Origin: Maratus speciosus
Lineage: Eukaryota; Arthropoda; Arachnida; Araneae; Salticidae
Assembly: GCA_963932465.1 (NCBI GenBank)
Contig: OZ010798.1
Location: 17,158,981-17,222,980, forward strand
Direction of reading: 5' to 3'
DNA length: 64,000 bases
A program made the translations under genes and the position numbers. The notes beneath the pieces are model-generated. The model did no database searches and was not told the DNA's origin. It was given only the letters and a program-made list of their open reading frames with translations. Positions 43,004 to 55,539 of the stretch are shown here, piece by piece. Position 1 is the stretch's first letter; every line of letters starts with the position of its first letter.

Positions 43004-43251
43004 TACCCATATAATATATAAATATACCCACATAAAATTTTCTAGTTTCTGTATAGAAATAAACTGTAAAAAGAAAAGATTTGAATGTTGTTGTTCTTTG
43101 CCTATCCCTAACAGTTTTGTAGAAATATTTCATGAAAATATTTAAATTCAATTGTAGCGATGGTAATAAAATTCTGACTAGTTACTAACTCAACGTTTAT
43201 TAGTTATATAATGATTATTTTTTATTTATTAATATTTTTTTTATATTGCAG

Positions 43252-43319
43252 GTGCAAATGATCGTGAAGTTTATGCTGAACATACTATGAAATCAGATAT
43301 GAACACAAATTCTTGCTAA
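43252..43319 (+). CDS. Candidate small terminal exon, unknown product
   Basis: A strong acceptor (TTTTTTTTATATTGCAG, AG at 43250-43251) is followed by a frame with two leading bases, then ANDREVYAEHTMKSDMNTNS, C and TAA at 43317-43319. It lies ~770 bp upstream of the zinc-finger exon and in the same direction. It might be an alternative 3' end of a gene whose 5' part lies to the left, or a chance reading. Confidence 0.33.
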
Positions 43320-44090
43320 AAACTTGGTATCTTTCTCTACTTAATGTATGCTGATATCAAAGATCTGGTTCAAGAAGAGTATAAAAGTTTTGAACTAGTG
43401 GGCAATAGCATAATTTCGTATATTTTTTATCTGCAAATTGTTATATTGAATTAGATTATGTTTACTAGATAATAATTTTTCTGAGCTATTAAGTGTTCTA
43501 AATGCATTTACTAATTGGAAATTTCAAGGTTTTGATAGAATTTAGTATTTTTAGCATGTCTCTCATTCATTAAAAGTCCTTATTTTCATGCATTGATGAA
43601 GAATTTAAAGAATTTCATAAAAGATATCATTGTTCTCACTCTGTTTTCAATTGTCAATACTCTATATATTGAAAGTACTACAAAATGTTACCTGTTTATT
43701 AGAATTGACAAAATTTCTATTGAAAAGAAAGATAATTTGAATTTTAGTGAATAAAATATAATGTAAAAGAGATTACGTAACCCATCGCTGTTCCTTTCTG
43801 GATTTATACATAGAATATCTTTTATATCTCGTATTTACAAATTCTTTTCATTTCATTGTAAGAAAAAACAAGTAATTTTTTACCATTACAAACCTCTTAT
43901 GTGTGTGATATAAATCATTTTTTCCCGCAAATCTAATTTAGTTTAGCAATTTTGTCTTTGCTTTATAAACTTCATTCGTAAACTTTGTGCCAAAATATTT
44001 ATTCAGAAATTTAATTAAAAATGCAATATGAGATCTAAAATAGAAGGCTATGACAAATCCTGGTAATATGTAAAAAACTTTCTTTTTTAG
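43320..44090. other. Probable intron upstream of the zinc-finger exon
   Basis: AT-rich, ending in AACTTTCTTTTTTAG, a good pyrimidine tract and acceptor (AG 44089-44090). A polyadenylation-like AATAAA is at about 43751. No other structure is seen. Confidence 0.5.
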
Positions 44091-44930
44091 GAGTGTATAG
44101 AAAGGTTTTCCGTTATGTCTGATTTGGGCAGACATAATTATGTTTATAATAAAGAAAAACCATTCACTTGTGAACTCTGCAGCAAAGGTTTTTCTGTCAA
44201 ATCTGCTTTATTTAGACACCTCCGAATTCATACCAGTGAGAAACCATTCTCTTGTGAGGTGTGTAACAAAGTGTTTTCTCAAAAATGGCTTTTAAATAGT
44301 CACCTGCGAATTCATACTAATGAGAAACCATTCTCTTGTGAGTTGTGCAACAAAAGTTTTTCTAGAAAATCGGATTTAACAAGACACTTGCGAATGCATA
44401 CTAATGAGAAACCTTATTCTTGCGAAATATGCAACAAAAGATTCTCTCTTAAATCTTCTTTGTATAGCCACCTGCGAATTCATACTAATGAAAAACCATA
44501 CACTTGTGAGGTGTGTAACTCAGCATTTTCTCAAAAATCTTACTTAAATCTTCACCAACGAACTCATAATAATGAGAAACCTTTCTCTTGTGAGTTATGC
44601 AACAAATGGTTTTCTCAAAGATCTCATTTAAATAGTCATCTGCGAATTCATACTAATGAGAAACCCTTCACTTGTGAGTATTGTAATAAAGGATTTTCTA
44701 AAAAAACGAATTTAACAAGACATTTGCGAATGCATACAAATGAGAAACCTTTCTCTTGTGAGTTATGCAACAAAGATTTTTCTGATAAATCTAATTTGAG
44801 TAGACACATGCGAATTCATACTAGTGAGAAACTTTTCTCTTGTGAGGTGTGCAACAATGAGTTTTCTCGAAAGTCTGATTTAAATAATCATCGGCAACGT
44901 CACACTAAAGAGATACATTGTGCAACATAG
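44091..44930 (+). CDS. C2H2 zinc-finger protein, last exon
   Basis: The exon begins after the acceptor AG (44089-44090). The frame is open from 44091: ECIERFSVMSDLGRHNYVYN is the end of a finger whose first Cys would lie in the previous exon, and whose second His is missing. An in-frame ATG is at 44115. Nine complete C-x2-C-x12-H-x3-H fingers follow, joined by TSEKPFS or TNEKPFS linkers instead of the usual TGEKP. Residues at helix positions -1,2,3,6 are V-S-A-R, Q-W-L-S, R-S-D-R, L-S-S-S, Q-S-Y-L, Q-S-H-S, K-T-N-R, D-S-N-R and R-S-D-N. The array is almost wall to wall, so the product is a probable sequence-specific nuclear DNA-binding protein with its effector domain, if any, encoded upstream. 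The stop TAG is at 44928-44930. The next bases carry decayed fingers in another frame, so the present C-terminus is probably truncated. Confidence 0.9.
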   Translation, partial: ECIERFSVMSDLGRHNYVYNKEKPFTCELCSKGFSVKSALFRHLRIHTSEKPFSCEVCNKVFSQKWLLNSHLRIHTNEKPFSCELCNKSFSRKSDLTRHLRMHTNEKPYSCEICNKRFSLKSSLYSHLRIHTNEKPYTCEVCNSAFSQKSYLNLHQRTHNNEKPFSCELCNKWFSQRSHLNSHLRIHTNEKPFTCEYCNKGFSKKTNLTRHLRMHTNEKPFSCELCNKDFSDKSNLSRHMRIHTSEKLFSCEVCNNEFSRKSDLNNHRQRHTKEIHCAT

Positions 44931-45100
44931 GATTATTTCAGAAATTGGATCTAAATCCCCATTTGCACATTTATGCTGAAGAGAATCCTGTCACTAGTGA
45001 AGTGTGTACCGAAGAATTGTCTATGGAGTCTAATTTTAATAACCATCATAGTTTACAATCGAAGGTTCTTTTAACCTTTTATGCCCTGACGGTATTTTAA
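44931..45100 (+). pseudogene. Frameshifted tail of the zinc-finger gene, two decayed fingers
   Basis: In the frame offset from the main gene, 44918-45100 reads MCNIGLFQKLDLNPHLHIYA and EENPVTSEVCTEELSMESNF, then NNHHSLQSK. It keeps the finger spacing (C...F.....L..H and C...L.....F..H) and a degenerate linker, but has lost first Cys and second His residues. It was therefore part of the finger array before a frameshift near 44910-44930 cut it off. Confidence 0.75.
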
Positions 45101-45578
45101 GGTACCATTAAAATAACTTGTTATAAAATTCCTTTAATACATCAATCAGTAATAATACAGTTTTGAATGAATTATACATATTTTACTTTATATTTTTCCA
45201 AAAGCATTAATGGTTGCACAAAACAAAAATATTTTTAATTCGACGATTTCTTATTCATCTGCATCGTTTCAGCTTTCTTGAAGTTCAAAGATTGTGGAAG
45301 AAAAGTTTCAGTTTGGGAATATTTCTACTGTAAAAACATTATATTTGCAAATTTCTTATTTCTATAAAATACTTAAAAAAATATTTTTAATAAAATATTT
45401 GAGTGAAGTTATAAATATTGTACAAAATCCCTATACATTCAAATTTTATTAATTAGTTTTAATTAACAAAATCCTAGTAAAATTTATTAAATGATTGTGT
45501 AAATTTTCTAATGTATTTTAAAAATTCACGAAATATGCTTTAGAAGATGAAAATTTTAGGACATAAAGGGTTGTAATA
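45101..45578. other. 3' flank of the zinc-finger gene
   Basis: AT-rich, with a possible polyadenylation hexamer in TTTAATAAAATATTT at about 45389. No other feature. Confidence 0.45.
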
Positions 45579-45950
45579 CAGTCAAGGATTCATAATCCGC
45601 AATTTTCTATAATTCGCATTGCTTAATAAATGTAAACAATTAAACAAATTTACAAATTCTCGATCCAAAAATGATTTTTTAAAAGAAATATCTGAAAATT
45701 TTAAATATAAAAGTGAATATAATCAATTTTTTAATGCAAGAATTTGAAAAAAAAATGCATTTTTTGAGATAGCATATTAAATTAATTATTATATTTCATA
45801 TTTTTCTTTTATGTTATACCGAATATGGAATTAAAATAGTGTCCAGAAATAAGAAAATGACATATAATCCATAATGCTCCATAATCTGCAATATCCCATC
45901 ATTTGCACAACCTGTGGTCCTAACTTGTGCGGATTAAAGAACTTTGTCTT
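45579..45950. mobile_element. pogo-like MITE
   Basis: TA at 45577-45578 and 45951-45952 flanks ends CAGTCAAGGATTCATAATCC and (inward) AAGACAAAGTTCTTTAATCC. Both continue GCA. Internally, repeated ATAATCCRYAAT words occur. At 372 bp it is non-coding. Confidence 0.55.
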
Positions 45951-45952
45951 TA

Positions 45953-47801
45953 TATAGAGATTTTTCTTAAAATATTCAGAGACATTTACTGGTATATTTA
46001 ATGTATATTCCCAAAGAAAACCATTTTCTTTATAGTGTTTACAGTGTAAATTTCCCAGATAACACAATGATATTGAACAATGTCCTACCCAATATTTGTC
46101 AATATTTGAAAATTCGCGAATGGTGTATCTAAAATTTACATCTGCCGATATTCACAAATATAACTTAAAAGTTTTCAAAAGAAATCATTCAAATGAGTTT
46201 TTTGCGTCACGTAATACATTTTAATACAAAAATAGTGTTCTAAGCAATAAATTTAAGTTTGCCGTTTTTTAGAAAATATGGTTTTTAAATACATTTTTAT
46301 TTAGTATTTGCTTTACATTTGCCAAAGTTGTAAAAAGGATATTACTATTGCAACACTCACGGATATGTATAGAAATTCGTAAAAGGAATATAATTTTTCT
46401 GACATTTCCTGACATTCAACATATGGGACAAATTTTTAATCTTGACCAATGTGAAAGAAAAGTTCTAAAGAATTGCCTATTTCAGAAGTTTTCTTGAAGA
46501 GTAACTTTAGATTGAAACTTTATAAAGAAATGTGCAATTATTATTTTAGAATTATTTGTATTTAAAAAAAAATGAACGTACATCCTATAGTCACGTTTAA
46601 AATAGAACATTTGCTAGTTTTATTAAGAACTAAAGTTTATTTTTATACATCGTATTTATCATGAAAAAAAAAAACTTTATGTAATTTTTAAATAAACGCT
46701 TGTTTTTAAAATTCTTTCACGTTTTTTGACTTTTACGAGAATTTCATTTTTCAAAGAGTTCAAGTTTAATTTTAAAACTAGATCATTCGTTTTTAATTAG
46801 ACATTCTTCATCTAACTAATAATAATTATGTGTGTGTAATGATCACTTTCCAGTCGTTCTTTTTCCTCGCATGGCGTCTCGTGGAATTTAGAGTTGCGTA
46901 GAAGGGTCCGAGAGTTTTGTAACAGTGTTTATGGCCGATGGGAGACACATTAAATACTCAGTAGAGTTCTTGGGACCTGTTTTATCGTTTCTATTCATAT
47001 TCCTTTTGAAACCAGGTCCAGCTGGATGGCCTAGCAGTCCCAACTATTCTGGGGAGATGCTCTGTTGAGCGACGTATTTTTCTTCAACAATGCATGATGG
47101 TATGAGCCAGAAAAAACTTGCTCTTCAGTGCTTTAAAGGGGTGTATGTTTCACATTATTTCTGCCAGAGGGCAGACTTTTTTATAATAGGAAGAAACTTT
47201 ATTGGCTAGAAGTTTTATTGGCTAAAACTATATTTAATGATGGGTGCTCTGATATCACACATGTCTTGCATCACCAAGAGCTAATTCTAATTTTAATGTT
47301 ATTTATGAGGTAATCATAGTACTCACTGTCAGTCAGACAAAAGTTAATTATGATTTATATACTATCAATTTTATATTTTGACACTAACTTAATTTTATAT
47401 TCAAAACATATTTACTTATTTATTAATCGGACATTAATAACTGTCATTTTGGAGAAATTTGATTAACTTTAAATGTAATTCTAGATTTATCATAATCGTT
47501 TGTTGTTTATAATATGATTACTTCTTTGCTCATGTGGTATTTATTATTTTTCTAAGGATTTTAAGATAATTTAATCTGTTTTATGATAAGTGTCGTATGA
47601 AGAATCTTTTCCAAATATGTTTCATAAATACCAATTAGTGTCAGTGATTTTTATGATGAGTAAACTGTTTTTAATTATTTGATTTAAGAGTCTATGTAAC
47701 ATAAAATGGGTTTTCTGTTCTAGAAATTTAAATTTAGAATTTTAACAAGACTATCTTTTAAAAAGGGGTTTATTTTTATAATTATTTTATTTTTATCCTT
47801 T

Positions 47802-47835
<34 letters not shown>

Positions 47836-47935
47836 ATAAGCTTAAATGGCTAATTTATGTGTATGTTAACTTGTTTTAAGTGCATCAATTTTTTCAGAAA
47901 TGTACACAGTTAAAAATAATGAAATACTGTATATT
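45953..47935. other. AT-rich sequence, one island of higher complexity
   Basis: 46850-47170 has normal base composition. It contains an acceptor-like TTCCTTTTGAAACCAG followed by a 29-codon open stretch (VQLDGLAVPTILGRCSVERR, then IFLQQCMMV and stop). I cannot decide between an exon and a decayed element. A (TA)n run lies at 47812-47835. No other feature. Confidence 0.4.
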
Positions 47936-48024
47936 TAACTAGGGGGGGGGGGGGCTCTGCCCCTGCTCGCTACGCTCAATAACCCCACGCTTAATCGCTT
48001 CGCGATTCCGTTCGGTATCACGAA
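47936..48024. repeat. G run and CTCGCTAC-family segment at the satellite border
   Basis: A 13-base G run (47942-47954) is followed by CTGCTCGCTACGCTCAATAA and GCTTCGCGATTCCG, shared with 40505-40690. The first satellite monomer starts directly after it, so this may be the left junction where the satellite was inserted or from which it expanded. Confidence 0.6.
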
Positions 48025-51000
48025 GATTCACATACTTTACTTCATAAATGTGTGAACGTGAAAAAGAAAATAAACATTTTTCTCAAACCTGCATAAATAC
48101 ATAATATTATGTAAATGTTTAAGAATACGCCAAAGTCAATACAATCCTCCTAAATTTGAACTATCGGCATCGTTTTATATTAGATTCTGCTGATTCTTAT
48201 CTTCCTTGAAATAGTGGCTACAGAGGAGACTCTGGGAATAATCTCATATAATAGTCCAAGATTCACATATTTTACTCCATAAATGTGTGAACCAGAGAAA
48301 GTAAAGAAATGTTTTCCTCAAACATGCATGAATGCATAATATTATGTAAAGGGTGCATAATATGCAACGTCAACACGTACCTCCAAAATTTGAACACTCG
48401 TCATCATCTTTGATGAGATTCTGCAAATTATTCTTGTCTTCTTTGAAATAGTGGCTACAGAGGGGACTCTGGGAATATTCTCATGCAACTGTCGAAGATT
48501 CACATACTTTACTCCAAAAATGTGTGAACCAGAAAAAGTAAAGAAATGTTTTCCTCAAACATGCATAAATACATAATATTGTATAAAGGTTTGAAAATAG
48601 GCACTGTCAATACGTATCCCCGAAATTTGAACACTCGGCATCGTCATGAATGAAATTCTGTTGATTCTTATCTACCTTGAAATAGTGGCTACAGAAAGGC
48701 TTCTGGGAATATTCTCATGCAACTGCCGAAGATTCACGTACTTTACTCCATAAATGTGTGAACCAGAAAAAGAAAAGAAATGTTTTTCTTAAACCTGCAT
48801 AAATACACAATATTATGTAAAGGGTGCATAATATGCAACGTCAACACGTACCTCCAAAATTTGAACACTCGTCATCATCTTTGATGAGATTCTGCAAATT
48901 ATTCTTGTCTTCTTTGAAATAGTGGCTACAGAGGGGACTCTGGGAATATTCTCATGCAACTGTCGAAGATTCACATACTTTACTCCAAAAATGTGTGAAC
49001 CAGAAAAAGTAAAGAAATGTTTTCCTCAAACATGCATAAATACATAATATTGTATAAAGGTATGAAAATAGGCACTGTCAATACGTATCCCCGAAATTTG
49101 AACACTCGGCATCGTCATGAATGAAATTCTGTTGATTCTTATCTACCTTGAAATAGTGGCTACAGAAAGGCTTCTGGGAATATTCTCATGCAACTGCCGA
49201 AGATTCACGTACTTTACTCCATAAATGTGTGAACCAGAAAAAGAAAAGAAATGTTTTTCTTAAACCTGCATAAATACATAATATTATGTAAAGGGTGCAT
49301 AATATGCAACGTCAACACGTACCTCCAAAATTTGAACACTCGTCATCATCTTTGATGAGATTCTGCAAATTATTCTTGTCTTCTTTGAAATAGTGGCTAC
49401 AGAGGGGACTCTGGGAATATTCTCATATAATAGTCCAAGATTCACATATTTTACTCCATAAATGTGTGAACCAGAAAAAGTAAAGAAATGTTTTCCTCAA
49501 ACATGCATGAATGCATAATATTATGTAAAGGGTGCATAATATGCAACGTCAACACGTACCTCCAAAATTTGAACACTCGTCATCATCTTTGATGAGATTC
49601 TGCAAATTATTCTTGTCTTCTTTGAAATAGTGGCTACAGAGGGGACTCTGGGAATATTCTCATGCAACTGTCGAAGATTCACATACTTTACTCCAAAAAT
49701 GTGTGAACCAAAAAAATGTTTTTCTCAAACCTGCATAAATACATAATATTATATAAAGGTTTGAAAATAGGCACTGTCAATACGTATCCCCGAAATTTGA
49801 ACACTCGGCATCGTCATGAATGAAATTCTGTTGATTCTTATCTACCTTGAAATAGTGGCTACAGAAAGGCTTCTGGGAATATTCTCATGCAACTGCCGAA
49901 GATTCACGTACTTTACTCCATAAATGTGTGAACCAGAAAAAGAAAAGAAATGTTTTTCTTAAACCTGCATAAATACATAATATTATGTAAAGGGTGCATA
50001 ATATGCAACGTCAACACGTACCTCCAAAATTTGAACACTCGTCATCATCTTTGATGAGATTCTGCAAATTATTCTTGTCTTCTTTGAAATAGTGGCTACA
50101 GAGGGGACTCTGGGAATATTCTCATATAATAGTCCAAGATTCACATATTTTACTCCATAAATGTGTGAACCAGAAAAAGTAAAGAAATGTTTTCCTCAAA
50201 CATGCATGAATGCATAATATTATGTAAAGGGTGCATAATATGCAACGTCAACACGTACCTCCAAAATTTGAACACTCGTCATCATCTTTGATGAGATTCT
50301 GCAAATTATTCTTGTCTTCTTTGAAATAGTGGCTACAGAGGGGACTCTGGGAATATTCTCATGCAACTGTCGAAGATTCACATACTTTACTCCAAAAATG
50401 TGTGAACCAAAAAAATGTTTTTCTCAAACCTGCATAAATACATAATATTATATAAAGGTTTGAAAATAGGCACTGTCAATACGTATCCCCGAAATTTGAA
50501 CACTCGGCATCGTCATGAATGAAATTCTGTTGATTCTTATCTACCTTGAAATAGTGGCTACAGAAAGGCTTCTGGGAATATTCTCATGCAACTGCCGAAG
50601 ATTCACGTACTTTACTCCATAAATGTGTGAACCAGAAAAAGAAAAGAAATGTTTTTCTTAAACCTGCATAAATACATAATATTATGTAAAGGGTGCATAA
50701 TATGCAACGTCAACACGTACCTCCAAAATTTGAACACTCGTCATCATCTTTGATGAGATTCTGCAAATTATTCTTGTCTTCTTTGAAATAGTGGCTACAG
50801 AGGGGACTCTGGGAATATTCTCATGCAACTGTCGAAGATTCACATACTTTACTCCAAAAATGTGTGAACCAGAAAAAGTAAAGAAATGTTTTCCTCAAAC
50901 ATGCATAAATACATAATATTGTATAAAGGTTTGAAAATAGGCACTGTCAATACGTATCCCCGAAATTTGAACACTCGGCATCGTCATGAATGAAATTCTG

Positions 51001-54000
51001 TTGATTCTTATCTACCTTGAAATAGTGGCTACAGAAAGGCTTCTGGGAATATTCTCATGCAACTGCCGAAGATTCACGTACTTTACTCCATAAATGTGTG
51101 AACCAGAAAAAGAAAAGAAATGTTTTTCTTAAACCTGCATAAATACATAATATTATGTAAAGGGTGCATAATATGCAACGTCAACACGTACCTCCAAAAT
51201 TTGAACACTCGTCATCATCTTTGATGAGATTCTGCAAATTATTCTTGTCTTCTTTGAAATAGTGGCTACAGAGGGGACTCTGGGAATATTCTCATGCAAC
51301 TGTCGAAGATTCACATACTTTACTCCAAAAATGTGTGAACCAGAAAAAGTAAAGAAATGTTTTCCTCAAACATGCATAAATACATAATATTGTATAAAGG
51401 TATGAAAATAGGCACTGTCAATACGTATCCCCGAAATTTGAACACTCGGCATCGTCATGAATGAAATTCTGTTGATTCTTATCTACCTTGAAATAGTGGC
51501 TACAGAAAGGCTTCTGGGAATATTCTCATGCAACTGCCGAAGATTCACGTACTTTACTCCATAAATGTGTGAACCAGAAAAAGAAAAGAAATGTTTTTCT
51601 TAAACCTGCATAAATACATAATATTATGTAAAGGGTGCATAATATGCAACGTCAACACGTACCTCCAAAATTTGAACACTCGTCATCATCTTTGATGAGA
51701 TTCTGCAAATTATTCTTGTCTTCTTTGAAATAGTGGCTACAGAGGGGACTCTGGGAATATTCTCATGCAACTGTCGAAGATTCACATACTTTACTCCAAA
51801 AATGTGTGAACCAGAAAAAGTAAAGAAATGTTTTCCTCAAACATGCATAAATACATAATATTGTATAAAGGTTTGAAAATAGGCACTGTCAATACGTATC
51901 CCCGAAATTTGAACACTCGGCATCGTCATGAATGAAATTCTGTTGATTCTTATCTACCTTGAAATAGTGGCTACAGAAAGGCTTCTGGGAATATTCTCAT
52001 GCAACTGCCGAAGATTCACGTACTTTACTCCATAAATGTGTGAACCAGAAAAAGAAAAGAAATGTTTTTCTTAAACCTGCATAAATACATAATATTATGT
52101 AAAGGGTGCATAATATGCAACGTCAACACGTACCTCCAAAATTTGAACACTCGTCATCATCTTTGATGAGATTCTGCAAATTATTCTTGTCTTCTTTGAA
52201 ATAGTGGCTACAGAGGGGACTCTGGGAATATTCTCATGCAACTGTCGAAGATTCACATACTTTACTCCAAAAATGTGTGAACCAAAAAAATGTTTTTCTC
52301 AAACCTGCATAAATACATAATATTATATAAAGGTTTGAAAATAGGCACTGTCAATACGTATCCCCGAAATTTGAACACTCGGCATCGTCATGAATGAAAT
52401 TCTGTTGATTCTTATCTACCTTGAAATAGTGGCTACAGAAAGGCTTCTGGGAATATTCTCATGCAACTGCCGAAGATTCACGTACTTTACTCCATAAATG
52501 TGTGAACCAGAAAAAGAAAAGAAATGTTTTTCTTAAACCTGCATAAATACATAATATTATGTAAAGGGTGCATAATATGCAACGTCAACACGTACCTCCA
52601 AAATTTGAACACTCGTCATCATCTTTGATGAGATTCTGCAAATTATTCTTGTCTTCTTTGAAATAGTGGCTACAGAGGGGACTCTGGGAATATTCTCATG
52701 CAACTGTCGAAGATTCACATACTTTACTCCAAAAATGTGTGAACCAGAAAAAGTAAAGAAATGTTTTCCTCAAACATGCATAAATACATAATATTGTATA
52801 AAGGTATGAAAATAGGCACTGTCAATACGTATCCCCGAAATTTGAACACTCGGCATCGTCATGAATGAAATTCTGTTGATTCTTATCAACCTTGAAATAG
52901 TGGCTACAGAAAGGCTTCTGGGAATATTCTCATGCAACTGCCGAAGATTCACGTACTTTACTCCATAAATGTGTGAACCAGAAAAAGAAAAGAAATGTTT
53001 TTCTTAAACCTGCATAAATACATAATATTATGTAAAGGGTGCATAATATGCAACGTCAACACGTACCTCCAAAATTTGAACACTCGTCATCATCTTTGAT
53101 GAGATTCTGCAAATTATTCTTGTCTTCTTTGAAATAGTGGCTACAGAGGGGACTCTGGGAATATTCTCATATAATAGTCCAAGATTCACATATTTTACTC
53201 CATAAATGTGTGAACCAGAAAAAGTAAAGAAATGTTTTCCTCAAACATGCATGAATGCATAATATTATGTAAAGGGTGCATAATATGCAACGTCAACACG
53301 TACCTCCAAAATTTGAACACTCGTCATCATCTTTGATGAGATTCTGCAAATTATTCTTGTCTTCTTTGAAATAGTGGCTACAGAGGGGACTCTGGGAATA
53401 TTCTCATGCAACTGTCGAAGATTCACATACTTTACTCCAAAAATGTGTGAACCAAAAAAATGTTTTTCTCAAACCTGCATAAATACATAATATTATATAA
53501 AGGTTTGAAAATAGGCACTGTCAATACGTATCCCCGAAATTTGAACACTCGGCATCGTCATGAATGAAATTCTGTTGATTCTTATCTACCTTGAAATAGT
53601 GGCTACAGAAAGGCTTCTGGGAATATTCTCATGCAACTGCCGAAGATTTACGTACTTTACTCCATAAATGTGTGAACCAGAAAAAGAAAAGAAATGTTTT
53701 TCTTAAACCTGCATAAATACATAATATTATGTAAAGGGTGCATAATATGCAACGTCAACACGTACCTCCAAAATTTGAACACTCGTCATCATCTTTGATG
53801 AGATTCTGCAAATTATTCTTGTCTTCTTTGAAATAGTGGCTACAGAGGGGACTCTGGGAATATTCTCATGCAACTGTCGAAGATTCACATACTTTACTCC
53901 AAAAATGTGTGAACCAAAAAAATGTTTTTCTCAAACCTGCATAAATACATAATATTATATAAAGGTTTGAAAATAGGCACTGTCAATACGTATCCCCGAA

Positions 54001-55217
54001 ATTTGAACACTCGGCATCGTCATGAATGAAATTCTGTTGATTCTTATCTACCTTGAAATAGTGGCTACAGAAAGGCTTCTGGGAATATTCTCATGCAACT
54101 GCCGAAGATTCACGTACTTTACTCCATAAATGTGTGAACCAGAAAAAGAAAAGAAATGTTTTTCTTAAACCTGCATAAATACATAATATTATGTAAAGGG
54201 TGCATAATATGCAACGTCAACACGTACCTCCAAAATTTGAACACTCGTCATCATCTTTGATGAGATTCTGCAAATTATTCTTGTCTTCTTTGAAATAGTG
54301 GCTACAGAGGGGACTCTGGGAATATTCTCATGCAACTGTCGAAGATTCACATACTTTACTCCAAAAATGTGTGAACCAAAAAAATGTTTTTCTCAAACCT
54401 GCATAAATACATAATATTATATAAAGGTTTGAAAATAGGCACTGTCAATACGTATCCCCGAAATTTGAACACTCGGCATCGTCATGAATGAAATTCTGTT
54501 GATTCTTATCTACCTTGAAATAGTGGCTACAGAAAGGCTTCTGGGAATATTTTCATGCAACTGCCGAAGATTCACGTACTTTACTCCATAAATGTGTGAA
54601 CCAGAAAAAGAAAAGAAATGTTTTTCTTAAACCTGCATAAATACATAATATTATGTAAAGGGTGCATAATATGCAACGTCAACACGTACCTCCAAAATTT
54701 GAACACTCGTCATCATCTTTGATGAGATTCTGCAAATTATTCTTGTCTTCTTTGAAATAGTGGCTACAGAGGGGACTCTGGGAATATTCTCATGCAACTG
54801 TCGAAGATTCACATACTTTACTCCAAAAATGTGTGAACCAGAAAAAGTAAAGAAATGTTTTCCTCAAACATGCATGAATGCATAATATTATGTAAAGGTT
54901 TGAGAATACGCACTGTCAATACGTACCTCCGAATTTTGAACAATCGGCATCGCTTTGGATCACATTCTACAGATTCTTATCTTTCTTGAAATAGTGGCTA
55001 CAGAGGGGACTCGGGGAATATTCTCATCCAACTGTTGAAGATTCACATATTTTACTCCATAAATGTGTGAACCTGAAAAAGAAAAGAAGTGTTTTTCTCA
55101 AACCTGAATTAATACATAATATTATCTAAAAATTGGAGAATACGCAATGTCAATACGTACCTCCGAAATTTAAGCACTGGCATCGTCTTGGATGAGATTC
55201 TGCTGATTTGTCTATAC

Positions 55218-55305
55218 CTAGAAACAGTGTCTACATAGGGGACTCTGGGATTATTCTCATGCATCTGTCGGAGATTCACATACTTTACTCCATGAATATG
55301 TGAAC
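55218..55305 (-). pseudogene. Exon-like block in satellite edge monomer 32
   Basis: On the minus strand, CTTTTTCAG precedes an 88-nt block, followed by a donor GTATAG (55212-55217). With two leading bases it reads SHIHGVKYVNLRQMHENNPR and VPYVDTVSR. Both splice signals are intact. The family of this peptide is not recognised. Confidence 0.4.
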
Positions 55306-55447
55306 CTGAAAAAGAAAAGACATATTTTTCTCAAAGTTGCATAAATACATAATATTATGTAAAGATTTCAGAATACGCACTGTCAGTACGTACCTCCGAA
55401 ATTTGAAAACACGGCATTGTTTTGGATGAAATTCTGCTGATTCTTAC

Positions 55448-55539
55448 CTTCCTTGAAATAGCGGCTACGGAATGGTCTCTGCGATTATTATCATACATTT
55501 GTCGGAGATTCACATACTTTACTCCATAAATGTGTGAAC
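55448..55539 (-). pseudogene. Exon-like block in satellite edge monomer 33
   Basis: On the minus strand, a pyrimidine run plus CAG is followed by 92 nt and the donor GTAAGA (55447 downward). The translation is SHIYGVKYVNLRQMYDNNRR, then DHSVAAISRK. It matches monomer 32 in length, phase and N-terminal sequence. In core monomers the acceptor reads CTG instead of CAG. Confidence 0.4.

Noticed and set aside
46983..47100. Exon following TTCCTTTTGAAACCAG
   Set aside because: A 29-codon open stretch follows, but no donor, no family and an alternative frame that is equally open for 17 codons; left undecided.
52770..52952. Satellite frame as an ordinary gene
   Set aside because: The frame is one of about 36 repeated blocks; core copies lack a valid acceptor, so it is described as an exon-like satellite component.
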